Shown here in pieces: positions 21,261 to 32,498 of a stretch of DNA of 64,000 nt. The stretch is from Trichoderma breve (lineage: Eukaryota > Ascomycota > Sordariomycetes > Hypocreales > Hypocreaceae), in the NCBI RefSeq assembly GCF_028502605.1, contig NC_079236.1, positions 2,170,001 to 2,234,000 on the forward strand, written 5' to 3'. A program made the translations under genes and the position numbers. The stretch's first letter is position 1. Every line of letters begins with the position of its first letter. Below the pieces are notes generated by a model. That model did not search any database, had not been told where the DNA came from, and saw nothing but the letters and a program-made list of their open reading frames with translations.

Positions 21261-24200
21261 TCAGCCTCGTTTCTGCAAAAACTCCTCGATTTTGTAAACT
21301 TGGAAAACGTCTTTCCATGCCATTACCTTGATATGTTCAAACCCCCGGCCCTCTTCGCATTGCTCAGTATACCAGTCTATCGTTGGCTTAAAGACATACT
21401 CGAAGCTCTTCCCTTCCAGCTTAGGGTCGAACTGTCGTGCCGCCTGGTGCAGCCGATTTCGACATTTCGTATATTTATAATGGCCGTGGCCCTGCGGTGG
21501 ATGGAAGATTCTCTTTCGGGGTGGTGCGTCGTCTCCTGGCTGCAAGTTCCCCTTCATGTCGTCTTCACTTCTCCTGGGAGCACTGCGGTCCTCCCGATGT
21601 TCTGACGACCTCTCAGGCGTGACAAGACTCCATCCCCTACTGGATATTTCGTAGGCTGGTGCAGGTATCCAATCTTTCACCATCGTCAAAACGCTATCAA
21701 GCCATTGTATTGTGACGTCCAGAGCTGATGCACCGCTTGGCCTGGCCCCGACAGCGCCCACCCAGACCTTTTCAAGCGGGAGTCTATCTCGTGCCCTTTG
21801 CTGTATGTGGTCTATCAAGCGTTGCTGGCCTTCGGGGAGATCGGCATAGCAAAAAGTTTTGCCTTTCCTGCTGCTTTCTAAATAATTAATGTCCCATATG
21901 AACAGCTCTAAATTCTTCCAAGGCCGCATATGTGGGTTAACCGGACGGAATAGAGCAGCCCACGGGGATCGTTGGACGTTGTGAAATGTACGCGACGAAG
22001 CTTGCTGCTCGTCAAAGGTGTAAAACAGCCCTCCGTATGTATTGAGTGGTCCTCTGTAGGGGATGTTAAACACTCTCCAGTGGTATTGAAACCACTGTTC
22101 ATATGTATAATATCTTTGTGTGATGTCTCCCAGCCGGAAACCAACATCTGACGTCGAATATGCCACGGGGTACAAGTACAATTTCACGGGCGTGTATAAT
22201 CCCCGTTTGAACTCCTCTATGATTTCAAACAGTCGAGTTTTTATGTACCTGCTTTCGTCTTCTTTAGCTGCTCGTGGCCCAGAAGGAGGTGACAACGATT
22301 CAGTTTGGCTTGGGACCCCTGACAGTGCCTCGTCCGGATCGTTCACGACGCCGTCTTCGTAAATTGGTGCCTGAAGCGTTCTTGAGAGCCGTGTTTCGGT
22401 TTGCAAGCCACAGCCTATGACAGTATATCTTCGGTACTGTTCTATATTCAAGGTAGACCACTCGCCGAACCAATTGACCAAGCTTTGCTCATCGTTGCCA
22501 TCTATTGCTTCGGGCGCGAGGACAATACTTCTAGAATTTCCGTTGGGAGCATCTGCAATAAGCTGTTGGATGAGTTTGAAAGACTTCCACCGACATTCGA
22601 TTGCCTTGTCGGATATGCCCTTGGCGCTGAGTTCCTCCTCTGAAGCGTTAACCGGGTGCTTGCGTCTCATTGCCGTCTGCTCCAGGTATAGGTTGTTCAT
22701 CCATTCGTCAATGTTTGCGCACAGAACCAACTTCCTGGGTCGGCTCACGTCGAAAGTTTTGACGTAATTGTTCCAGAACCACTTCAAAAACGAGTATGCA
22801 TGCTCTGGCTCCGAGACCAAGAAGCTAGGCGTGATCAAGAAGGCTGCCCCAGGGTCAAACACACGGTAAAGGCGGATATCGCCCAGGGGGGACGCTGGCG
22901 AGCCCTCAGAACCTAGTGGATGAACGGGCAAAAGAGAGCGGCTGAAGATCCAAAACGTAAAGTGTGTTCTGCGCCCATGTAAAAGGTCGTTCAATCTGGG
23001 GATCTTTCGTATTGCCCAAAGCATGTCTTCATGAATAATGACAACTCCATTGGGCAGTTTTATGAAACTAGACCAAGAACCTCCTGCGTAACTAACCCGA
23101 ATATCGCAGTCGCTCCGGTTATCTCGCAACCACCCAGTTAACAGGAAAGCTTCTTGTTCGGCACGATTGGGGAAGGCCAAGTAGAAGTTGTGCTTCTCGC
23201 CGTCTCTTGCATGAACGGGGAGTAGTTGCTCATATTTCGGACCAAAGATTTCATTCAAAGGTCTTGGCCAAAATGCTGAACCTTTGTCGCTCTTGTCTGG
23301 CACCATCAGCTGTGAAGCGGAGGCCAGCATGGATGGAGTCAGGGAATCAACTGGCTTGAAAACATGGTATTTGAGGACTATTTCATCGCAGTCTTGTGTT
23401 GTTTGACCATCGGTATTTTCAGGGAAGAACATGTATACGCAGAAGTGTTCGCTACAACTTAGCAATCCTAGAGACCCGAGTCTTAGATTGCTCGCCAAGC
23501 TTTTGAGGGCGTTAAGCTCCGTATATGATACCACATTGCCTTCGCATAGTTGTACCACTGATAGGCCGCCGTTCAAGCCTGTCTGGCAAAAGAGATCCCG
23601 AGAATTGCAAGTATGTGTGAAGACGAGTCGCTCATCTGAACGAAACTGGTCTGCCCAAGCGAGGCCTCTTTCTTGGGGTATCCCATCAAAAGAGAGAGTA
23701 ACAGTATTTAGCTTTTCGGGACCTAGTTGCACGGTTTTGCTCACTGCTTGATATTCTGGCTGCTCTTCGGAAACATCAGTGTCTGGCTGGGTCATTTCGT
23801 CGTCTGAGTCATCTGGGGCCGGTGAAGGTGTCTGATCAGATACAAATAGACTATCGCTTGGGTCTATATCCATCGGTTCATCTTCCCAGTGAGCAACACC
23901 CTTTGTTGGAGATCTGCGTTTCCCGTTGGTTTGATCATCATCTCCAGAGCCATTGGCTGATGGCATAAGTTGTGGGTTGTTGTGATCAAGAGAGATCAGT
24001 TCAGAAGGCTGACTTGCTGGCGCCTTGATCCCTTCTCTATCTCGACGTTGTAACTCTATCTTCCTTCTGAGTCGCGAATTTAAAAATTTAGGGTTGACTT
24101 CTGGGTTTGCCGCTGCTTCGCTCAAGGTTCCTCGCCCCTTGCGAGTACGACCTCCAGCGAAGACATTTGCGTACCCTGTTGATCTTGCTGGCGCCACCCG

Positions 24201-25073
24201 ATTTGATGGAATGTGTCTCCTCGGCACCTCACGAGAAGTCTCCTCGGGCGGAAGAATGAATCTCACAGAAGCTCGCGTCGTGGTCTCGGCACTCTTTAAT
24301 GCTGACTTTAACGGGGCCGGGGGGTTCACGGCTAATTTCTCTGGTGGGCTGGTCGTCCTGGTCTCATCAGGCCCAGGTGTTCCGAAAAGCCCCTCCTGTA
24401 TAGTTTCTTGAGGAGAAGGAGAATCTTCAATCAATATTGCCGAAGTTTCTGGGATTATCGCGGACTGATTTGTATGAGAAGCGGGCGGGTTCTCTAATAG
24501 GCTTTGCTGCACGCTTATTTGTGCAAGGCTTGGACCAGCCTGACCAGCTTCTTCCTCTTCTTCATCCGGATAATCGCTGAGCAATTGCAGAAACTCATAC
24601 ATTGGCATCATTGTCGTCCGGGGATAGCCGCGTCTTGCGCGCACGATGTTGCGAAGATGGTGTCGAGCAAGCTTCGACTCGTAGCTCTTCGTGAATGCAT
24701 CTTTCCAATCCTTAAGTCTGAACTTTGGCACCAGTCCATTTCTTTGGTCTGCCTTGGTCTGCTCCCAGATTCCCATGAGCTCATCTGTTACGTTTTCTCT
24801 GGGCTCCCAGGTTGCTTCTTCTATGGGCAGATCTTTCCATTGGATTAGACAGCGGGGCTCTCCGTTAACGAGCCTCTCCGCCAGGACCTTGTCGGCGAAC
24901 AGCTCATCACTGTTCTCAACATCGGTGGATGTGATTGAAATCTCATCGTCAGAATCTCCTCCAGACGCCATCGCCGATGATGATGTTTCATAGAGACGAC
25001 GTTTCCAGGTGAATAGTGGTGATAGCTGGTTGTCCTGCCAGCTTGGAATTGTTTGCAAACGGCCTGGATGCAA
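21261..25073 (-). CDS. large chromodomain protein, otherwise uncharacterised
   Basis: Single-exon protein of up to 1270 aa. ADKVLAERLVNGEPRCLIQW (from about residue 60) followed by KDLPIEEATWEPRENV is a chromodomain. After it come an acidic and proline-rich disordered region (to about 470) and a long ordered C-terminal part with many aromatic and hydrophobic residues that I cannot assign; the end is Lys/Arg-rich. Two starts are possible: ATG at 25073, or the in-frame ATG at 24971 directly before an acidic stretch. The second looks more natural for this protein class. Compared with HP1-type domains, two aromatic-cage positions look substituted (see findings). Likely nuclear, acting on heterochromatin or in a silencing complex, by inference from the chromodomain only. 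Confidence 0.85.
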   Translation of the reverse strand: MHPGRLQTIPSWQDNQLSPLFTWKRRLYETSSSAMASGGDSDDEISITSTDVENSDELFADKVLAERLVNGEPRCLIQWKDLPIEEATWEPRENVTDELMGIWEQTKADQRNGLVPKFRLKDWKDAFTKSYESKLARHHLRNIVRARRGYPRTTMMPMYEFLQLLSDYPDEEEEEAGQAGPSLAQISVQQSLLENPPASHTNQSAIIPETSAILIEDSPSPQETIQEGLFGTPGPDETRTTSPPEKLAVNPPAPLKSALKSAETTTRASVRFILPPEETSREVPRRHIPSNRVAPARSTGYANVFAGGRTRKGRGTLSEAAANPEVNPKFLNSRLRRKIELQRRDREGIKAPASQPSELISLDHNNPQLMPSANGSGDDDQTNGKRRSPTKGVAHWEDEPMDIDPSDSLFVSDQTPSPAPDDSDDEMTQPDTDVSEEQPEYQAVSKTVQLGPEKLNTVTLSFDGIPQERGLAWADQFRSDERLVFTHTCNSRDLFCQTGLNGGLSVVQLCEGNVVSYTELNALKSLASNLRLGSLGLLSCSEHFCVYMFFPENTDGQTTQDCDEIVLKYHVFKPVDSLTPSMLASASQLMVPDKSDKGSAFWPRPLNEIFGPKYEQLLPVHARDGEKHNFYLAFPNRAEQEAFLLTGWLRDNRSDCDIRVSYAGGSWSSFIKLPNGVVIIHEDMLWAIRKIPRLNDLLHGRRTHFTFWIFSRSLLPVHPLGSEGSPASPLGDIRLYRVFDPGAAFLITPSFLVSEPEHAYSFLKWFWNNYVKTFDVSRPRKLVLCANIDEWMNNLYLEQTAMRRKHPVNASEEELSAKGISDKAIECRWKSFKLIQQLIADAPNGNSRSIVLAPEAIDGNDEQSLVNWFGEWSTLNIEQYRRYTVIGCGLQTETRLSRTLQAPIYEDGVVNDPDEALSGVPSQTESLSPPSGPRAAKEDESRYIKTRLFEIIEEFKRGLYTPVKLYLYPVAYSTSDVGFRLGDITQRYYTYEQWFQYHWRVFNIPYRGPLNTYGGLFYTFDEQQASSRTFHNVQRSPWAALFRPVNPHMRPWKNLELFIWDINYLESSRKGKTFCYADLPEGQQRLIDHIQQRARDRLPLEKVWVGAVGARPSGASALDVTIQWLDSVLTMVKDWIPAPAYEISSRGWSLVTPERSSEHREDRSAPRRSEDDMKGNLQPGDDAPPRKRIFHPPQGHGHYKYTKCRNRLHQAARQFDPKLEGKSFEYVFKPTIDWYTEQCEEGRGFEHIKVMAWKDVFQVYKIEEFLQKRG

Positions 25074-26162
25074 TTGAATTCACGTGATTGCACCTGCGCA
25101 CAGATGTCGCGGCAGAAACCATGACTACCGCTGCCAGGATGGTGTAGTAAGTGCTAATTGCTGTGCCAACCTTGAAATGAGTCCAAAGCATGCCCTGGGC
25201 GGCACTACAAGGCCCATCTGATGGCTACAAGCTGCAGTGATGTTGTTGTTTGCTAGCTAAGCAGCTGCACGAGCCCGAGCCCGAGCACGAGCTTGCTAAA
25301 ACAAAACAGCACAGCATCAACCCACATGCAAACCACCTTACGTGAGCTCTGTGGCCAGTGGATTATTAACTTGAACCCTTAACCCCACATGCACTCTCCT
25401 AGTAAGGCTCTAATCAAGTAGTTTCCGCCGACGCTTGGGCGTAGTTGTTTGGGCTCAATCGAGTCTTGAGCTGCTCATCTCCAGCTACTAACATGGAATC
25501 TATCTGCCTAGTAAGTAGTGCTTCGTGCTGTGGTAGGCATCTGAGGTGGTGATACACGGCATTAGGCAGCCCTATAAGTGCCACCAATCAATATAGTAGG
25601 TAACTCACAAGTACATGTACCGCCCTCAATTAGGAGAGACAAAAAAGGGGGGGAGCAAAGTGTTATCATGGTCCTTTGGGTGCTAAAGAGATGAGGGTCC
25701 GGAGTCTCCATACGGCTCTCCTGTTGGTGGGTTCCTCAGCACCCAAAGGGCATTTCTTTGGTGTAGCAGAGGGCACTACCTGTTGTGCTAACGGCCATTC
25801 ACAGGCTAACGAAGGAGCCCAAGCCGGTACCTCAAAGGTACATGTTGATTCATGCAGTGTCTAGGGCAGCGTGCAGTCGCCGGCAAGTCTCTGTCAGGCT
25901 GCGGGAAATGCATTCCTCGTTGCCTGCAATGCCTCCTGAGTTCAAATTCCCAGCACGCCCAGCACAGCACAGCGTAGCGCAGCACAGGTGACTGTCTGAC
26001 TGACTTAGCAACCCAACTACCAATCGTCAGAGCCGCGCAGCCACTTCTTCCCCTCCACATCCACAACCACAACCACACATCTCAGCGTCACAGCTTCCCT
26101 TGTCTGCACAGCATCAAACCACCTTCACTCACCTGCGCGCATCGACTCGTTCTGCTGCTACC
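25074..26162. other. divergent intergenic region, chromodomain gene / Rab11 gene
   Basis: About 1.1 kb. Contains a CGAGCC-type short repeat (25268-25295), a G-run near 25647-25655, and pyrimidine-rich sequence just upstream of the Rab11 start codon. No gene seen. Confidence 0.55.
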
Positions 26163-27084
26163 ATGGCCAACGACGAATATGATGTAGGTTCCGCCCCCTT
26201 CCAGCACTGCAACGAAATGAACACCTGGCGGAACGCTAACGGCGATGCTTCAACCCCCACTAGTTCCTCTTCAAAGGTGCCGCTCTCCCTTCCTCCGTGG
26301 ATGGCCAACGCCGCCAATCTGCTCCGTGGCCGCGTGCATACTAACCCCGAGTCTGCTAGTTGTCTTGATTGGTGACTCTGGAGTCGGAAAGTCCAATCTT
26401 CTCAGCCGATTCACTCGCAACGAATTCAACCTCGACTCCAAGTCAACTATCGGTGTCGAGTTTGCCACTAGATCAATCCAGGTCGACTCCAAGACCATCA
26501 AGGCGCAGATTTGGGATACAGCCGGTCAGGAGCGTTACCGTGCCATTACTTCCGCATACTACCGTGGTGCAGTGGGCGCCCTCCTCGTCTATGACATCAG
26601 CAAGCACCAAACCTACGAGAACGTCACGAGATGGCTAAAGGAGCTTCGGGACCATGCCGATGCGAACATTGTCATCATGCTGGTTGGCAACAAGAGCGAT
26701 TTGAGACACCTGAGGGCTGTGCCCACGGATGAGGCCAAGGGCTTTGCTAGTTCGTCTTTTGTGGTCCAAGAAACAAATGGCGTTATACTGACCAATGTGA
26801 CCTGCAGGCGAGAACCATCTTTCTTTCATCGAGACGTCCGCCCTCGACGCCAGCAACGTTGAACTTGCCTTCCAGAACATCCTTACTGGTGCGATCTGTC
26901 CTTCCATCACTCAGCTGCTACTTTCAGGACTAACACAATCCTCCATACAGAGATCTACCGAATCGTATCTAGCAAGGCTCTCGACAGTGGTGATGGTGCT
27001 CAAGCCACCATTGGTGCCGGCACTAATATCTCACTCAGCAAGGCAGCCGACGATGAGGCTTCCAAGGGCGGCAAGTGCTGCTAA
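26163..27084 (+). CDS. Rab11/Ypt31-family small GTPase
   Basis: Five-exon model join(26163..26183, 26264..26276, 26360..26749, 26808..26888, 26951..27084), 212 aa, the usual size for the family. Exon 2 is only 13 nt (FLFK plus one base), and without it the conserved first strand before [12 protein letters not shown] is lost. Visible motifs: G1 GDSGVGKS, switch [11 protein letters not shown]3 [10 protein letters not shown]4 NKSD, G5 ETSALD, and C-terminal GKCC for double geranylgeranylation. The third donor is an unusual GTTCGT, but it restores [14 protein letters not shown], as expected for Rab11. Known role: exit from the late Golgi and recycling endosomes, and polarised secretion at the hyphal tip. 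Family very secure. Confidence 0.93.
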
Positions 27085-27782
27085 GTTAGTTATGATGATG
27101 CCAACGACATGTGGGGAAATGGGAAATATTTTAAGTCGCATGTTTCGAAAATGTACGTCGCATACCGAAAGACTTCGACACTGTGTCGAGGAAATGAGGA
27201 GGAGGCCTGATGCTTCCTTTTGTTTCTCAATTTAGAAGGGCGCAGACACTTTTGACTTTCTGTTGTTTCTGTTTGTCGCGATGGGGGTTTCTGGGCTGAT
27301 CTATCCGGTGACGGCTACGAAGCCTCATCTTACGTAGCTAAATGACCTCTTAATGAAATGATTCGGTTTTTCAAACCTGGCAGCATCGTCTCCTCAGATT
27401 TTCTAGTCCTAAGCGACATGTCCTTGTTGCTTCACACTTAAATTCGTAGGTAAGATACATCCCATCGATCCGAAGCCAAGATTGGCGGTGATAAAACCAC
27501 CTTGTCTCTAACATTGGTATGCGGTATGCTCCGCAGAATTGCTTCCCGCTCTTTAAGGCCCCCAAATTCCTGCCTACCGAACCGAGCTCAGCGAAAGTCC
27601 CCCACCATGCTCCAACCGACGCTAAGCCGTGCCTGGACTGGCTATCGAGCGACCCACATTCATGATTTTTCCGATAAGGATTTTGACTGCTTATCGCATT
27701 GCGCTCCTCTAAATTTTCTAGCAGTCGCAAACTATTCTGTACGCCCATTCCCAACTGCTTAAGCAATCCTCTACTCTACAAG
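27085..27782. other. intergenic region, Rab11 / BRX1
   Basis: 3' UTR of the Rab11 gene and promoter of BRX1. An open frame at 27371-27766 on the minus strand has no family features and is not called. Confidence 0.55.
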
Positions 27783-28817
27783 ATGGCGGCCGTATACAAA
27801 TCCCTGTCCAAGGGCGGCAGTGAGAAGAACGAATCGTCGACCAATGGCGTCAAGAAAAACAAGCAGAGAGTGCTGATCTTGTCCAGCCGAGGTGTCACCT
27901 ACAGGCAAGTCTTGCGGCGATGGGCTTGATGATTGCCGTGACTTTTGCTGACTTTCTATCAACAGACACCGCCACCTCTTGAACGATCTTGCCTCTCTGC
28001 TCCCTCACGGTCGAAAGGATGCCAAGTTCGACTCGAAATCCAGACTCGGCGAGCTCAACGAACTGGCAGAGCTCTACAACTGCAACAATGTTTTGTTTTT
28101 CGAGGCGAGAAAGGGCAAAGATTTATATGTATGGATGAGCAAGGTGCCCAATGGCCCGACAGTTAAATTCCACCTGCAAAACTGTGAGTGTTTTGCGAAC
28201 GATTTGGTTCCCTGGGGCAACATCTCGTACTAACGGCTCTGCTTGTAGTGCACACGATGGAGGAATTGCACTTCACTGGAAACTGCTTGAAGGGTTCAAG
28301 ACCAATCCTTTCATTCGACGCCGCTTTCGAGACTCAGCCGCATTTCCGCGTCATGAAGGAGTTGTTCCTTCACACATTTGGCGTCCCGCAAGGCGCGCGC
28401 AAGTCCAAGCCATTTATCGACCATGTCATGGGCTTCAGCATTGCAGATGGCAAGATTTGGATTCGAAACTACCAGATCAGCGAGGTCGAGCAGACCAAAT
28501 TGAAGGACGGCGAGGAAGAACCCACCGTTGGCAAATCCAACACGGACATTAATCTCGTCGAAATCGGACCTAGATTCGTTCTCACGCCCCTGGTGATACA
28601 GGAGGGCTCGTTCGGTGGACCAATTATATACGAGAACAGAGAATTCGTCTCTCCCAACCAAATCAGAGCTGACATCCGGAGGGCAAAGGCCGCAAGGCAC
28701 AACGGCAGGGTGGAGCAGGCAGTTGGGCGCGTGTCCAAGAAGGATGATCTGGGCCTCCTGTCCAACGGCAACCGACCTGCCAAGAACGAGCTGGATAAGA
28801 CAACACTGTTTGCATAG
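27783..28817 (+). CDS. BRX1: BRX1, Brix-domain ribosome biogenesis factor
   Basis: Three exons, join(27783..27904, 27966..28183, 28249..28817), 302 aa. The first intron uses a GC donor (ACAG|GCAAGT), the rare but regular GC-AG class. No GT nearby keeps frame, while the GC site restores VTYRHRHLLNDLASLLPHGR. The Brix domain fills most of the protein: RVLILSSRGVTYRHRHLLND near the start, FFEARKGKDLYVWMSKVPNG, HTMEELHFTGNCLKGSRPIL, and the C-terminal FGGPIIYENREFVSPN typical of BRX1. Known role: nucleolar assembly factor for the 60S ribosomal subunit. Residues about 1-28 and the C-terminus are Lys/Ser-rich. Confidence 0.93.
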
Positions 28818-30041
28818 ACGGTGTGGAAGTTGATATGAATGATGGCGGGGATCCCCAAGACTTTGATTTGTATTTATCACAGGCGGCGCATAAAATGGAT
28901 TACATGGCACGGCAGTCTTTCGTCTCGCAGTTAATTTCACAAACGCGTCCAGCACGCGCTGAGGCCAATTTCTTGCCAGATCAATAATTTAGACTGTTGG
29001 ATTTTCTTTTTAAATATTAATTGATTGTGGTGATACATTCAAATATTGCCAATATTACAGATGCAGGAGAGAGTTGCCGCCTTGAATGCTCTAATACGTA
29101 TTGCGCAGGATTCTCGTTGTCGCGTCTTTCTTTTACCAATCACAACCCGGAAATTGAAGCAAACAATCTCAAAGAACAAAAGCCCATACGAGAGCGGGAC
29201 ACAGACGAAGGACATCGATTGGATGTTGGTTTGGTTTGCTGGTTTCTGATTTCTTTCATGCTCATGTTACGCACCAGCCACCATCGCCGCAACTAGTGGC
29301 TGCAGCAAGGGCTAAAAAGTCCAAGCGCCAGTTCTTAAGCCAGTGCAGCATCACTTCACTAATGAACCAGTGCATCAACCCTTAAGTTCAGCCTCTACTT
29401 TATCCTGCACTGCGCTTCTCCAGGTTACCTAATTTGACGGCCCCCGGTCAGCCCCCGAGGGCCATACGAGGCGACTCTTCTCGTACAGACTCTATTTGAG
29501 GATATCGCTGGCATCTTCGCGCCTCGTCTGCAGTTTTCTACGATTTGCTCTGAGAAGGGAGTGGCTGGAGTTGAGGTGAGTTCGGCGGATGGCGATGCAT
29601 TCACGTTTGCATGGGTTTTCACTTTGGGCTTCACATTTCACAATGAACTTATCACTTTACTTATCGGGATGCTTCTTTTCTGGTCTGCACCGATATTCTG
29701 TTCTGCTATTCTGGCAGTACTCCTCGGATACTGCCTCATCCCCTCAGTGACTCTTCCTACGCGTTTATCTACCCTTCTCCTATGCCTGAGCGTTGCACAT
29801 AGTCTTCTTCTTCTCTTTCTTCCTTCTTTCTCTATACAATTCGTAACTGTGGCAGTTTCATCTTTCGTCAACCCATGGCCTAAGCAATGCTAATGCTGCA
29901 TTAGATTTACAAACTGCCTTCAACTTGCCAAGGGAAAAAGCATAGCCAAAGGTCAAGGTTGATACGGCGGCCTGAGGCCTGGGGGGTCCAGCTCCGTTAT
30001 TTCGTGCGATATACTCACTACCCTCTACTATTGGGTATATC
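28818..30041. other. intergenic region, BRX1 / HDA1
   Basis: 1.2 kb, with an AT-rich stretch near 28986-29060 and a pyrimidine-rich segment 29760-29830 upstream of HDA1, which probably belongs to the HDA1 5' leader. A hydrophobic frame at 29561-29893 lacks an ATG and is not called. Confidence 0.55.
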
Positions 30042-32498
30042 ATGGCTGGAAATGTAGCCATGGAGGAATCTGAAGACCATGTAATGGGGGACACCGACAT
30101 GACCAGCCTCAATGGTCATGGAAGCGGAACGCAAATGAACGACGATGACACTGCCTCAGATAATAGCATATATCATGAGGATAGTGAGCCAAGCGTTATA
30201 GAGGAAACCATTGCCAAGCTACAGATGCGCCGTGGTTTGCTCCCCACAGGCTGCTGTTACGATGATCGAATGAAGCTTCACATGAACGCCGACTTCAGTC
30301 CAAATACCCACCATCCTGAGGATCCCCGGCGTATCCACGAAATATTCAAGGCCTTCAAAAGAATGGGGCTTGTCTATACGGGCCCAGAATCGGAGCTACC
30401 AAGAATTATGAAGGACTGTCCAACCAAGTACATGTGGAGGATTCCAGCTCGGCCTGCCACTCGGGAAGAGATTTGCCTGGCTCATTCCCCTGAGCACCTT
30501 GCTTGGGTGGAAAATCTGGACACAATCAGTACGGCTGAGCTTCGTTCATTGACAAGGCAATTCGACCAGGGCCGCGAATCTCTCTATGTCGGGAGCATGT
30601 CTTACCCCGCTGCCCTTTTGTCCGTTGGTGGTGCCATCGAAACCTGCAAAAGCGTGGTTACCGGACAAGTCAAAAACGCCTTTGCTGTTATCCGACCTCC
30701 TGGGCACCATGCTGAATTTGATCAGCCCATGGGATTTTGCTTCTTTAACAATGTTCCCGTGGCAATCAGGGTGTGCCAGCAAGACTATCCAGACCAATGC
30801 CGCAAAGTCCTCATCTTGGACTGGGACGTCCACCATGGCAACGGTACCCAAAACATCTTTTACCAGGATCCCAACGTCCTCTATATATCCATTCATGTCT
30901 ACCAAAATGGACAGTTTTACCCTGGCAAACCACCGAATCCCATGACTCCTGATGGCGGTATAGAACACTGCGGCACAGGACAAGGATTGGGCAAGAACAT
31001 CAATATTGGCTGGCATGACCAAGGCATGGGTGACGGCGAATACATGGCGGCATTCCAAAAGATTGTGATGCCCATCGCAAAGGAGTTCAATCCGGATCTA
31101 GTGGTCATATCAGCAGGCTTCGACGCTGCAGACGGAGATGAGTTGGGTGGCTGCTTCGTTACACCTGCTTGCTACGCCCACATGACGCACATGCTCATGT
31201 CTCTCGCGGACGGCAAAGTTGCCGTCTGCCTGGAAGGCGGCTATAACCTCCAGGCAATTTCAAGCTCTGCGGTAGCCGTTGCAAGAACTTTGATGGGAGA
31301 GCCGCCGCCAAAGCTTGCTCTCCCCAAGATTAACAAAGAGGCAGCCAGAACATTAGCGAAAGTGCAAGCGTATCAGGCCCCTTACTGGGAATGCATGCGG
31401 CCCGGAATCGTCGACGTGCCTGATGTTCAGTCTCTCAATGCCGACAGACTTCATGATGTCATCAGAAACGCGCAGCGCCAAGTTATGCAGTCAAAATACG
31501 GCATGATCCCGCTCTACATACAACGAGAGCTCATCTCAAAGTCATTTGAAAACCAAGTGCTAGTCACACCAAACCTACACGATGCACAGAAGATTCTTGT
31601 CATTCTACATGATCCGTACGTATAGCCGCTTTAGCCCCCTTTTGTCTCAGCAGGTTTCTCAATTTTGTCACAGGCCTCAATTACTAGCCCAAGTGGATGT
31701 GGCAGAAACTACTGTAGATGCTCATAATACATGGGTGGTGAGTTACGCATCACATACGTGCATAAACGATCATAATATTGAGCTGACTGCGCAGGTTGAC
31801 GGGGTAATGGAATACATTGGGTGGGCCGTTGGCCAGAACTTTGGTGTCATGGATATCAATGTTCCAGCTTATGTTACCCATGAAGAGGTAGGCACTTTTG
31901 GCTCTGTTTCTGACTCTTACCGCTTCACCGGTTAATCTAATGCTGGACACAGGACATTGATGCTTTCACCCCTGAATTTAACGAGAAAGAGATCCAGGAG
32001 CAAATCCTGTCGCTCATTTGCTATCTCTGGGATAACTTTCTCCAGCTTTACGAAACCAACGAAATCGTCTTGCTTGGCGTCGGCAATGCATACCTTGGAG
32101 TTAAAGTTCTCTTAATAAACAGAGGTAAGCGAAGCTACGCCCAACTTGTAGGCCATACCTGCTGATCTTAACTGTCTGCAGACTGCAAAGACAAGATTGC
32201 GGGAATTGTCAACTTTGTGACTGGCAACCTGAGACCCGTCAAGTCTGATGTTGACAACGAACTCTCGTCTTGGTACAAGGAAAACTCGCGCGTCTACGTG
32301 GCGGGAGACCACGCCTGCTGGTCCGACCCCGACTTGACACGAAAAGTCCACAAGAGACGCTTCGGAACGGTCGTGCGCAGCAAGATGGTTGGGCTCAACC
32401 ACATGATGCAAGCGCACGCCGAGGAAGCCCATGAATGGATTTTGAAAAGAGTGACGAACAACCCCGACGGAGACACGACTGAGGAGGACAACCCTTGA
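30042..32498 (+). CDS. HDA1: HDA1, class II histone deacetylase with C-terminal Arb2-like region
   Basis: Five exons, join(30042..31615, 31674..31737, 31795..31887, 31953..32124, 32182..32498), 739 aa, all junctions GT-AG and in phase. The catalytic domain covers about residues 70-410: RPPGHHAEFDQPMGFCFFNN (tandem His), LDWDVHHGNGTQ (zinc ligands), SAGFDAADGD (zinc Asp) and LEGGYN (catalytic Tyr). All key residues are present, so it should be active. The C-terminal part (about 500-710; VMEYIGWAVGQNFGVMDIN, LLGVGNAYLGVKVLLINR) is the Arb2-like domain found in yeast Hda1 and used for complex assembly. Known role: removal of acetyl groups from H3 and H2B tails, and gene repression as part of the HDA complex. 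Confidence 0.95.

Noticed and set aside
29561..29893. 110-residue hydrophobic frame upstream of HDA1
   Set aside because: Starts at GTG, not ATG; hydrophobicity comes from a pyrimidine-rich leader.
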